Assembly (NCBI GenBank): GCA_029067355.1
Contig: JAIEEQ010000078.1
Span: 1-46,634, forward strand
Direction: 5' to 3'
Length of the DNA: 46,634 nt
DNA from: Anaeroplasmataceae bacterium
Lineage (GTDB): Bacteria; Bacillota_I; Bacilli_A; Acholeplasmatales; Anaeroplasmataceae
How positions within the stretch are numbered: position 1 is the first letter of the stretch; every line of letters begins with the position of its first letter. The notes below the pieces were generated by a model. That model saw nothing but the letters and a program-made list of their open reading frames with translations. It was not told the origin of the DNA and did no database searches. The translations under genes were made by a program, and so were the position numbers. Of the stretch, positions 1 to 7,501 are shown piece after piece.

Positions 1-3
1 CAT

Positions 4-31
4 TTGACAACTCTAAATTAATGTATATAAT
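4..31 (+). promoter_or_regulatory. Sigma-A-type promoter for the plus-strand small-peptide transcript
   Basis: TTGACA at 4-9 and TATAAT at 26-31 are separated by 16 nt. Both hexamers are perfect consensus. It is the only strong plus-strand promoter I found and it points at the tiny ORFs at 67-193. A short inverted repeat, AGAGCT-atg-AGCTCT, follows at about 39-53 and would form a 5' hairpin in the RNA. Confidence 0.7.
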
Positions 32-66
32 AGATTTAAGAGCTATGAGCTCTACATGGAGGAAAA

Positions 67-108
67 ATGAACAAAGCACACGATTCAAAGGAAACAATGA
101 GCGTGTAA
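67..108 (+). CDS. Possible 13-codon leader peptide
   Basis: An ATG at 67 follows GGAGG at about 59-63 with a suitable spacing. It opens 13 codons (MNKAHDSKETMSV) and stops with TAA at 106-108. The ribosome site is convincing, but the peptide matches nothing I recognise. The stop lies a few bases before the ribosome site of the next tiny ORF, so it may serve for translational coupling. It is too short for codon statistics to help. Confidence 0.3.
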   Translation: MNKAHDSKETMSV

Positions 109-124
109 ATTGGAGGAAACATCA

Positions 125-193
125 GTGGAATATCTGATTCTATTTGTAATAGCTTTAGTTGTTATTGCATATATTTTAAATCATCATAAATAA
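125..193 (+). CDS. 22-aa hydrophobic single-TM peptide, possible type I toxin-like or regulatory peptide
   Basis: A GTG at 125 follows GGAGG at 113-117. The 22-codon product starts MEYLILFVIALVVIAY and ends ILNHHK. Apart from the first three residues and the basic tail it is one continuous transmembrane stretch. The small size, strong promoter, strong ribosome site and CCTCC at 211-215 downstream that could pair with GGAGG resemble the build of type I toxin messages such as those of Fst or TxpA. There is no sequence match to those families that I can name. I see no convincing antisense promoter. A small regulatory membrane peptide is equally possible. Confidence 0.4.
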   Translation: MEYLILFVIALVVIAYILNHHK

Positions 194-207
194 ATCAATG
201 ATGATTT
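178..207 (+). repeat. 10-bp inverted repeat over the 3' end of the small ORF
   Basis: AAATCATCAT at 178-187 is perfectly complementary to ATGATGATTT at 198-207, with a 10-nt loop that contains the stop codon of the 22-aa ORF. It lies directly before CCTCC, which could pair with the ribosome site at 113-117. It probably shapes the small-peptide mRNA. Confidence 0.55.
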
Positions 208-215
208 ACGCCTCC

Positions 216-257
216 TAGAATAAGGTAATGTATACTTTAGCTTTATTCTATTTTTTT
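216..257 (+). terminator. Rho-independent terminator of the small-peptide transcript
   Basis: TAGAATAAGG at 216-225 pairs with CTTTATTCTA at 241-250 (one G-U pair) around a 15-nt loop. Seven T residues follow at 251-257. It lies just after the 22-aa ORF and would end a transcript of roughly 220 nt. Confidence 0.6.
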
Positions 258-347
258 AGGATGGACATCCTAAATGAAGACGTTCATAAGTTTCCAACAT
301 GTGAAAAGGGAAGGCGCCCACCTTCCCTTTTCTTTTTAGACGTTCAT
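256..347 (+). terminator. Hairpin cluster ending in a strong plus-strand terminator
   Basis: A perfect 8-bp inverted repeat (256-263 with 266-273) is followed by ATGAA-GACG-TTCAT at 274-287. Then AAAAGGGAAGG at 304-314 pairs with CCTTCCCTTTT at 321-331, followed by CTTTTT. The 10-mer AGACGTTCAT occurs at 278-287 and again at 338-347, flanking the terminator. The strong stem could also stop minus-strand transcription leaving aroQ. The rest of 348-429 shows nothing I can name. Confidence 0.55.
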
Positions 348-429
348 TGTCTTCCTAAGACAATTCTATTATATGTGATTCTTTTTATGATTTCAAGTGA
401 AATTCACAAATATGTAATAAAGAAGTCAG

Positions 430-855
430 TTATAAAACTGTCTTTAGATATTGGATAGCCTCCAAATAGCTTTCAACCTGCTTACCTGCAAAGGTTCTAT
501 CAACTACATCACGTATCAAATTAACCCTTCTAAAAGGCTCTCTCTCATCAACCTTGGACAAGTGTATCTCTATCTTAATTCCTGAACACATTTCTAAAGC
601 ATCTCGTAATCCAATACTTGTGTGCGTATAGGATGCAGGGTTAATCAAAATAGCTGCATACTCTAATGCTCCCTGAAGTCGTGTAATCAGTTCTCCTTCA
701 CAGTTGCTTTGAAAAAACTCTAAGGAAAAATAACCATTATTTTCTTTTTCAATCGCATAATTTATCTCCTCTAGGGTTAGGCTTCCATAATGCTCCTTTG
801 GTCTTTTACCAAGCATATTTAAGTTTGGTCCATTAATTACTAAAACCCTTTTCAT
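430..855 (-). CDS. aroQ: Type II 3-dehydroquinate dehydratase
   Basis: Converts 3-dehydroquinate to 3-dehydroshikimate in the shikimate pathway, in the cytoplasm. The start of the product (INGPNLNMLGKR) is the type II signature, with the catalytic Tyr in the following EHYGS segment. NPASYTHTSIGLRDAL and EIHLS are the later conserved blocks that hold the catalytic His and the substrate contacts. I start it at the ATG at 855, giving 141 residues, a normal family length. The frame is open further upstream, but that part lies inside aroK. The ATG overlaps the aroK stop by four bases (ATGA), so translation is coupled. It is the last gene of the unit that begins at 8665. A weak hairpin (CAGTT/AACTG) surrounds its stop codon. 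Confidence 0.95.
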   Translation of the reverse strand: MKRVLVINGPNLNMLGKRPKEHYGSLTLEEINYAIEKENNGYFSLEFFQSNCEGELITRLQGALEYAAILINPASYTHTSIGLRDALEMCSGIKIEIHLSKVDEREPFRRVNLIRDVVDRTFAGKQVESYLEAIQYLKTVL

Positions 856-1337
856 CTCAAATTCAACTCCCTTAAGATATCTCCTACACACTGATTTATG
901 GAATGATTTTCAATTTCTATGGTTTGAAATTCCTTATATTGGTCCTTTCTTTCCTCAAATAATTCTGTAATCCCTTTCCTAGCAAGAATAGGTCGTTCAA
1001 TAGGAGAGTCTAAAAGACGTTCTTCAATTTCCTTTAAATTTGCCTTAAGGTAAATACAAGGTCCATTGATGATATCCTTATTCTTTCTGGTTTTGACAAT
1101 ACCTCCGCCACAAGCAATGACTACATTTTGAATTTTAGATACCTCTTGTAAAGAATTTGTTTCTAAGACTCTGAAATATTCTTCTCCATATAGATGAAAA
1201 ATCTCATCTACAAACAGCATAGCCTGTTCTTCTATATAAGTATCTAAATCAATAAAGCTATAACCAAGTTGCTTGGCAAGCTCATTACCAATTGTAGATT
1301 TTCCAACTCCTGGAAGTCCAATTAAATATATTCTCAT
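852..1337 (-). CDS. aroK: Shikimate kinase
   Basis: Phosphorylates shikimate with ATP, the step two after AroQ. The N-terminal IYLIGLPGVGKSTIG is the P-loop. DLDTYIEE carries the Asp that binds substrate and Mg, and VIACGGGIVKT is the glycine-rich shikimate-binding block. RPIL in the lid region supplies the usual Arg. I prefer the ATG at 1337 over the GTG at 1349: AGGTGG lies 8 nt upstream of it and it overlaps the miaA stop as ATGA. This gives 161 residues, typical for the family. Pairing aroK with aroQ behind mutS-mutL-miaA suggests a housekeeping unit with no pathway-specific control visible here. Confidence 0.94.
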   Translation of the reverse strand: MRIYLIGLPGVGKSTIGNELAKQLGYSFIDLDTYIEEQAMLFVDEIFHLYGEEYFRVLETNSLQEVSKIQNVVIACGGGIVKTRKNKDIINGPCIYLKANLKEIEERLLDSPIERPILARKGITELFEERKDQYKEFQTIEIENHSINQCVGDILRELNLR

Positions 1338-2224
1338 TTTTTTAACCACCTATCTATATCTTGCTCAATTTGGCAATAGGCTTCTTCTAGATGACTTGGA
1401 TCAATTAGATAAAAATGACTATTCATCTGATTTTTAAACCATGTAGCCTGTCTTTTTGCAAGATGGCGTGTATTTTTCTTTATTTTTTCTATTACCATTT
1501 CATAGCTCTCCTTACCCTCTAGATAAGGAATCCACTCCCTATACCCAATTCCTTTTGGGTATATATTGTCCTTTGCAAGCTCCTTAACCTCATCAAGTAA
1601 TCCTTCTTGTAGCATTTCATCAACCCTCTTATGAATTCTTTGATATAAGAGATCTCTATCCATATCTAAATATACAATATAATACTCATATAAGGCCTCT
1701 TCCTTATGATTAAAGCTATGAATGGATTTTCCTAGTTCTTCATAAACCTCAATAGCTCTCAAAACCCGCTTTCGATTGTTTGGATGGATTTTTTTCTGAT
1801 CAATATTACAATCAAGCTCTACAAGATGCTGATACAATTCCTCATTAGAAAGTTTAGCATATTTTTCTTCCATGGAGATATTTCGCTTTGGAGATTTAAA
1901 CTCATAATTAAATAGTGCCGCCTGAATATATAGACCTGTTCCTCCACAAATAATGGATAGAGGCTTTTGGTCTAAGACGCTTCTAGCAGCCTGCTGAAAG
2001 TCAGCAACACTATATTCCTCTTCTGGATTTCTTTCATTAATTAAGTGATGTACCACTCCATCCATTTCTTCTTCAGTTGGTTTGGCAGAGCCAATATCTA
2101 ATCTTTTATATATGGCAATGCTATCTCCACTAATGATGTCTACTCCATAGCGCTTGGCCAAACGAATAGAAAGCTTTGTCTTTCCTATGGCTGTTGGACC
2201 AACAATAACAATTACCTTATTCAT
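1334..2224 (-). CDS. miaA: tRNA dimethylallyltransferase
   Basis: Transfers a dimethylallyl group to A37 of tRNAs that read codons starting with U. The first residues IVIVGPTAIGKTKLSIRLA contain the P-loop. The next block, SGDSIAIYKRLDIGSAKPT, is the MiaA version of the DSMQVY..DIGTAKP motif and contains the catalytic Asp and the Thr/Asp contacts. ICGGTGLYIQA and NNRKRVLRAIEVYE are further family blocks. The length of 296 residues is usual. The ATG shares one base with the mutL stop (TGATG), so the two are translationally coupled. The mutS-mutL-miaA order is a common Firmicutes arrangement. Confidence 0.96.
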   Translation of the reverse strand: MNKVIVIVGPTAIGKTKLSIRLAKRYGVDIISGDSIAIYKRLDIGSAKPTEEEMDGVVHHLINERNPEEEYSVADFQQAARSVLDQKPLSIICGGTGLYIQAALFNYEFKSPKRNISMEEKYAKLSNEELYQHLVELDCNIDQKKIHPNNRKRVLRAIEVYEELGKSIHSFNHKEEALYEYYIVYLDMDRDLLYQRIHKRVDEMLQEGLLDEVKELAKDNIYPKGIGYREWIPYLEGKESYEMVIEKIKKNTRHLAKRQATWFKNQMNSHFYLIDPSHLEEAYCQIEQDIDRWLKK

Positions 2225-3972
2225 CAGGACTGAATCCTTTCAAACATCTTTTCTAGATCTGTTGAACTAAGCTTAATCATTGTTGGTCGTCCGTGAGGAC
2301 AGGTATATGGATTTTTACATTCATTGAGCTGACGAACTAAAGCATCAATTTCTATACGACTAAGAGCATGATTTGCTTTGATAGAGCCCTTACAGCTAAT
2401 TTGCTTGGCAATAGAATCTCTAAAGGTTATAATCTCCACTCTTTTATTTTCAATTAATAGAGCAAAAATCTTATGTATTGTTTCTTTTGCATTTTCAAGC
2501 TTTGCCCATAAGGGAATTTCTCTTACAATGTAATCCTGTTCACTAATAGGCTCAATTGTAAAGCCAATGTCTTTAAATTCATTGATATGCGCCTCTATAA
2601 ATAAAGCTTCACTCTTTGTAAAGGTTAAAAGCAAAGGAACTAATAGCTCGTGTGTTGGCTGATTCTTATTTCCTAAAAGGATATAATTCTTTTCATAATT
2701 GATTCGTTCCGCAGCAGCATGCTGATCCATTAAATAAATGCCTTCTTCATTTTGAAAAATTAAATAGGTACCAAAGGCTTGACCAACATATTCAAAGTAT
2801 GGAAGCTTTTGTTCTACTTCCTTTATGCCTTTAGACTGATAAATATAGGTTTCCTCATTCAATTCTAAAGGTGTGCATTTCTTTTGAGGTTCTTCTCTAA
2901 TTTCAGTTCTTGGAAGCTCAAATATATTTCCTTTTTCATAGCCTAGATTCTCATTTTTTGAATAGATTTGTCGAGTGGGTATCAATTGTGCAGATTCTAA
3001 TATTCTTGGAATAAGCATCAAAATTTCATTGAGAATTTGGTCTTTATTTGAAATTTTAATTTCAATCTTGCTTGGATGAACATTGACATCAATCAAGGTA
3101 GGATCGATTTGTAAATATAAGACAGCAATTGGATATTTCCCAATAGGAAGATATGTTCTATATCCCTCTAAAATTGCATTTGTTAGTGCATGATTTTTTA
3201 CATATCTTCCATTGACAATTAAGGTGATTTCCAGTTTGTTTGCTCGATAGATTTCAGGCTTAACCAAAATGATGTTTCCTTCTACTCCATCAATAAAGAA
3301 CTTCTTCTCTATGACATTTTTTGCAATCTCCAGTCCATAAATTTCTCCCATCAAGGAAGAAGCTCGTAGGGAAGCACTTGTATTTAAATAAGTTTTTCCA
3401 TCATTTAGCAAAGAAAAACGAATTTCTGGATGAGCTAAAGCCATTCTATCCATTAAATACGAAATGCTTGCCAATTCATTTTTTGCAGGCTTCAAATATT
3501 TTAGTCTTGCTGGCGTATTAAAGAATAGATTCTGTACAGTCACTGTTGTGCCCTTATTACAGGAATGAGCTCCTGAAGAGTAGAGACTACCTGCCTGATA
3601 GGTTACCTGATATCCACCCTTTCCATTAGGACTAGAAAGAATCTGCATTTTACTTACTGCTGCAATTGAGGCAATTGCCTCTCCTCTAAAGCCTAGGGAT
3701 AAAATTCGAGATAAATCATACTCTGTCTTTATTTTAGATGTAGCATGGGGTAAAAAAGCAAGACGAACATCCTCTTCATCCATACCCTCGCCATCGTCTA
3801 CTACCTTAATCTCCTTAAGTCCTCCCTCAATTAAGTACACCTTAATTGTTGTAGCCTTGGCATCAATTGCGTTTTCTACAAGCTCCTTAACCACACTGCT
3901 TGGCCGTTCTACAACCTCTCCAGCAGCTATCATATTGGCTAGATGAGGAGACATCTTTGCTATTTTTCCCAT
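2224..3972 (-). CDS. mutL: DNA mismatch repair protein MutL with endonuclease motif
   Basis: Couples mismatch recognition by MutS to strand incision. The N-terminal GHKL ATPase shows GEVVERPSSVVKELVENAIDA, DDGEGM and HATSKI..LGFRGEA. The C-terminal domain carries DQHAAAERINYE, the DQHA(X)2E(X)4E metal-binding motif of nicking MutL proteins, plus SCKGSIKANHAL and CPHGRPT. So this MutL probably cuts DNA itself, as in bacteria that lack MutH. The length of 582 residues is on the short side of normal because the linker is short. The start follows GAGGAG, the last codons of mutS, with three bases between the mutS stop and this ATG. Confidence 0.97.
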   Translation of the reverse strand: MGKIAKMSPHLANMIAAGEVVERPSSVVKELVENAIDAKATTIKVYLIEGGLKEIKVVDDGEGMDEEDVRLAFLPHATSKIKTEYDLSRILSLGFRGEAIASIAAVSKMQILSSPNGKGGYQVTYQAGSLYSSGAHSCNKGTTVTVQNLFFNTPARLKYLKPAKNELASISYLMDRMALAHPEIRFSLLNDGKTYLNTSASLRASSLMGEIYGLEIAKNVIEKKFFIDGVEGNIILVKPEIYRANKLEITLIVNGRYVKNHALTNAILEGYRTYLPIGKYPIAVLYLQIDPTLIDVNVHPSKIEIKISNKDQILNEILMLIPRILESAQLIPTRQIYSKNENLGYEKGNIFELPRTEIREEPQKKCTPLELNEETYIYQSKGIKEVEQKLPYFEYVGQAFGTYLIFQNEEGIYLMDQHAAAERINYEKNYILLGNKNQPTHELLVPLLLTFTKSEALFIEAHINEFKDIGFTIEPISEQDYIVREIPLWAKLENAKETIHKIFALLIENKRVEIITFRDSIAKQISCKGSIKANHALSRIEIDALVRQLNECKNPYTCPHGRPTMIKLSSTDLEKMFERIQS

Positions 3973-3975
3973 AAT

Positions 3976-6525
3976 TTACTCCTCCTTTAGCTCATAAAGA
4001 AGCTTGAGTGCTTCTAAAGGCGTTAAATGATTCAAATCAATTTCTTCTAAGCGCTTTAGTGTTTGTTCAGCTCTAGTTTCCTTTATAACCTCTTCTTTTG
4101 CGTCATATTCCTCAAAATTAAATAAGTCTAAGGCGATTCCCTTTTCTTTTCCAGATTCCTCTTCCAACTGCTGTAAGATAATCTTGCTTCTAGCAATTAA
4201 GGATTTTGGAAGACCAGCCAGACTTGCCACATTGATTCCATAGCTTTTATCTGTTGGTCCATCAAGTACCTTATGAAGAAAGGCAACACCCTGCTCTGTT
4301 TCCTTAGCTTCAACATGCACATTCTTTAAACGCTTAAGCTTTTTATCCAAGATGGTCAATTCATGATAATGCGTAGAAAAAAGAGTTACGCAGCCAATTT
4401 TTTCATGAACATATTCTAAAATCGCTTGTGCGAGTGCCATTCCATCATAGGTTGCAGTTCCTCGTCCAATTTCATCAAATAAAATTAAGCTATTCTTTGT
4501 TGCATTTGAAATAGCATAGTTTGCTTCCATCATTTCAACCATAAAGGTAGACTGTCCTGAAACTAGGTCGTCTGATGCTCCAATACGAGTATATATCGCA
4601 TCAAATAGCATTAAATTAGCAGTTTTTGCAGGAACAAAGGAGCCAATTTGAGCCAAAATGACAATTGAAGCAAGCATACGCATATAGGTGGATTTACCAC
4701 TCATATTTGGTCCTGTAATCAACATCATATTGAATGCATTAATATCCACATCATTGACAATATATCCTGATTTCATAATGGTTTCTAATACAGGATGTCT
4801 TCCATCCACAATGGTAACCTGACGTTCTAAATTAAAGGTAGGACGTACATAATTATTAGAAACTGCAACATCACTTAAGGAGATATAACAATCAATAGTA
4901 GCAAGACGGTTTGCAAGATCCTGTAATGAGGAAATATAGAAAGAAGCCTTGGTTCTTAACTGAGAAAAAATTTCATATTCAATGGATACAATTTGGTCAT
5001 TAGAATGCAGAACAATATCCTCATATTCCTTGAGTTCCTTTGAAATATATCGTTCTGCATTCGTTAAGGTAGCTCTCCTTTCATAGCCAATATCCTCTGG
5101 TAGGCTAGCAATTGCTCCCTTAGAAATTTCAATATAATACCCAGTAACACGATTATAGCCAACCTTTAGAGTCTTAATTCCAGTAAGCTCCTTTTGTGAA
5201 CGTTCATAATTTAAAATCCATTCCTTCCCATTGCTTAGAATTGATTTTATTTCATCTAATTTAGCATCAAAGCCCTCCTGAATCATTCCTCCTTCTTTGA
5301 TAGAAAGTGGTGGATTATCTACTAAGGCCTGCTTTAATAGAGTATAAAGCTCCTGATGTGTTTCTATTTGATTAGCATAAGACGTTGCAGTATCTAGGTC
5401 AAGATGATATAAAAGCTCTTTAATTTCAGGAATAAACTGTAAGGATTTTCTTAACCATACTAAATCCTTTGCATTTGCATTGCCTGAAGCAATTCTTCCT
5501 ATAATTCTTTCCAAATCATAAACACTTTTAAAATATTCCTTAATTTGACTTTTCTCTAAATAATGGGTGTTAAAGCATTCAATAAAATTCAATCGTTCCT
5601 CTATACGATTTAAATCTAACAAAGGCTTATCAAGCCACTTATGCAGCATTCTAGATCCCATTGCTGTTTCACAATGATCTAAATGCCATAGCAAAGAGCC
5701 TGATTTATTATTAAACCGAAGTGTCTCACAAAGCTCTAAATTCTTTTTTGTAAAAGCATCTAAATGTAAATACTTTTCATGGATGTAGCTTTGAATCTTC
5801 TTCAAATGGGTTGGCATTTGCTTTTTGGTTTCAATAAAATAATGAAGAATGACTCCAATTGCAGGATAATAGTCCTCCTCTATTCCAGCAACAATAGGTA
5901 ATAGCTCAGATGGAATAGAGCTTTCTTTAACATAGGATAATACAATTTGATTCTGCCTTACAAATTGAAGAAGCTTCGCATTCATATATCCATCCTCTAC
6001 TACAATTTCCTTGATATGTAAAGAAAGTAGCTCATTGGCTAGAATCTCAAAGCTCTCTAGCTTTGTAATACTTCCTTCCCCTGTGGAAAGATCACAATAG
6101 CATAAAAGATATTCTCTTTTCATCTGAAGAATACCTGCAATATAATTATTTTCCTTATCATTTAATCCTGAATCCAGCGTTCCAGGTGTTATAATCTTTA
6201 CAACACCTCGCTTGACAATGCCTTTAGAGGCCTTAGGATCTTCTACCTGTTCAACAATGGCAACCTTATATCCCTTGGCAATCAGTCTTTCTGCATAGGG
6301 TTCATAAGCATGAAAAGGGACTCCACACATGGGAACCCGTTCCTTTACTCCAGCATCCTTTCCTGTTAAGGCAAGCTCAAGCTCTTTAGCTCCTGTATGA
6401 GCATCCTCAAAAAACATTTCATAGAAATCTCCAACTCTATAAAACAAAATGGTATCTGGATAATCTTTTTTAATTTCAATATATTGCTCCATCATAGGAG
6501 TATATTTCTCAATTTTTTCTTTCAT
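3976..6525 (-). CDS. mutS: DNA mismatch repair protein MutS
   Basis: Recognises base mismatches and small loops, then signals to MutL. The mismatch-reading Phe-x-Glu is in FYRVGDFYEMF near the N-terminus. The ATPase domain has GPNMSGKSTYMR (Walker A), ILFDEIGRGT (Walker B) and STHYHELT (switch His). I start it at the ATG at 6525, which has GAGGGAG just upstream and gives 849 residues, the normal size. Upstream in-frame codons to 6576 have no ribosome site and overlap the preceding ORF. The gene follows that acidic membrane ORF by 11 nt, so the two are co-transcribed. Confidence 0.97.
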   Translation of the reverse strand: MKEKIEKYTPMMEQYIEIKKDYPDTILFYRVGDFYEMFFEDAHTGAKELELALTGKDAGVKERVPMCGVPFHAYEPYAERLIAKGYKVAIVEQVEDPKASKGIVKRGVVKIITPGTLDSGLNDKENNYIAGILQMKREYLLCYCDLSTGEGSITKLESFEILANELLSLHIKEIVVEDGYMNAKLLQFVRQNQIVLSYVKESSIPSELLPIVAGIEEDYYPAIGVILHYFIETKKQMPTHLKKIQSYIHEKYLHLDAFTKKNLELCETLRFNNKSGSLLWHLDHCETAMGSRMLHKWLDKPLLDLNRIEERLNFIECFNTHYLEKSQIKEYFKSVYDLERIIGRIASGNANAKDLVWLRKSLQFIPEIKELLYHLDLDTATSYANQIETHQELYTLLKQALVDNPPLSIKEGGMIQEGFDAKLDEIKSILSNGKEWILNYERSQKELTGIKTLKVGYNRVTGYYIEISKGAIASLPEDIGYERRATLTNAERYISKELKEYEDIVLHSNDQIVSIEYEIFSQLRTKASFYISSLQDLANRLATIDCYISLSDVAVSNNYVRPTFNLERQVTIVDGRHPVLETIMKSGYIVNDVDINAFNMMLITGPNMSGKSTYMRMLASIVILAQIGSFVPAKTANLMLFDAIYTRIGASDDLVSGQSTFMVEMMEANYAISNATKNSLILFDEIGRGTATYDGMALAQAILEYVHEKIGCVTLFSTHYHELTILDKKLKRLKNVHVEAKETEQGVAFLHKVLDGPTDKSYGINVASLAGLPKSLIARSKIILQQLEEESGKEKGIALDLFNFEEYDAKEEVIKETRAEQTLKRLEEIDLNHLTPLEALKLLYELKEE

Positions 6526-6536
6526 TGCTCTCCCTC

Positions 6537-7487
6537 TTACCTTAATGCCTTTAGAATAGCAAATATAGAAATACAAGCTCCTATAAAAAGAACTATGGAA
6601 AGAATAGAGATAAAAATTTGCTTACGTTTAGAAAGAATTTTTTTATTCTTGAAGTATGGATTATGCTCTAAAAGAAGCTCATCTTCCTTTTTATAATTTT
6701 CTGGATTTGGTTCAGTTAAAAGCAGTAAGGGCTCCTTATCATTTATTTCTAAGTGCTCTTCCTTTACTTCCTCTAAAGCCGTTTCCTCAGATAAAGCTAT
6801 TCCTTGCTCTTCTTGTGCCTGTAATGTAGGCTCCTCTTCAGGGGCAAATTCAGGGTCGTAGCTTTCATTTTTTAGTTCTATTTCTTCTTTAGGCTCATGT
6901 GAAATCTGTTGTGGTTCATTATAAACGAATTCTTCTTTTGAATCTAGACTTCTAGATTCAGTATCTAAAGGCGTTTCGTCAATTTCAGAATTCTTAACCT
7001 CAAGTGCAGGTTCTGCTGAATCCAGAGGGGAATCCACTGGATTATCCATTTTTAAATTGATTGTTGAGGTTTCATCCTTGCTTGCTTCTTCCTCTAAAAT
7101 ATGTGTTTCAGAAGGCATCTCCTCAGGCGAAGAAAGCTCATAGCTTTCCTGTTCAATTACAGGAACTATCTTTACTTCCTCATCATCATCCACAGGCTCA
7201 AAGTCTAAATTATCAAATTCTTCTAATTCGTCATCCTCTATTTCTTCTAGAATTATTTTTTCCTTTGAAGTTTTCTTTAGACTTTCTATTAGGATAGCCA
7301 CACGTCTTTGCTTCTCCTCTTCTTCTAAAGAGGTTGTCTTTGAAGCAGAGGTTTTCTTGCTTTCTAAAACAGAATCAGACCATTTTTTTTCTAATGCCTT
7401 TTCTGATTCTTTTAACTTATTTATTTTTGCTAAAATTTCTTCTAATAATTGCTCATTTCCTGTTTCTTTTTTCTCTTTCGCAGGCAA
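6537..7487 (-). CDS. Acidic ORF with C-terminal TM anchor, probably expressed by frameshift fusion to the upstream gene
   Basis: No family recognised. The frame is rich in Glu and Asp, low in complexity and probably disordered over most of its length. It ends in a basic patch (KNKKILSKRK) and one transmembrane helix (about residues 290-313: IFISILSIVLFIGACISIF), so it looks tail-anchored with the acidic part in the cytoplasm. The first 120 residues contain no Met. The only initiation codon is a TTG at 7487 without a ribosome site. The frame is also open upstream through the A10 run at 7518-7527, where a -1 slip from the preceding gene would enter it. I therefore think its normal start is inside the fusion. 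The alternative is a single gene broken by a homopolymer indel. It is transcribed into mutS, 11 nt away. Confidence 0.6.
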   Translation of the reverse strand: MPAKEKKETGNEQLLEEILAKINKLKESEKALEKKWSDSVLESKKTSASKTTSLEEEEKQRRVAILIESLKKTSKEKIILEEIEDDELEEFDNLDFEPVDDDEEVKIVPVIEQESYELSSPEEMPSETHILEEEASKDETSTINLKMDNPVDSPLDSAEPALEVKNSEIDETPLDTESRSLDSKEEFVYNEPQQISHEPKEEIELKNESYDPEFAPEEEPTLQAQEEQGIALSEETALEEVKEEHLEINDKEPLLLLTEPNPENYKKEDELLLEHNPYFKNKKILSKRKQIFISILSIVLFIGACISIFAILKALR

Positions 7488-7501
7488 AGGAGCTGGCTTT
7501 T

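Noticed and set aside
228-458. A 76-codon plus-strand reading frame downstream of the small-peptide locus
   Set aside because: It has no ribosome site, runs across two terminator hairpins and into the 3' end of aroQ, and has no domain-like composition.
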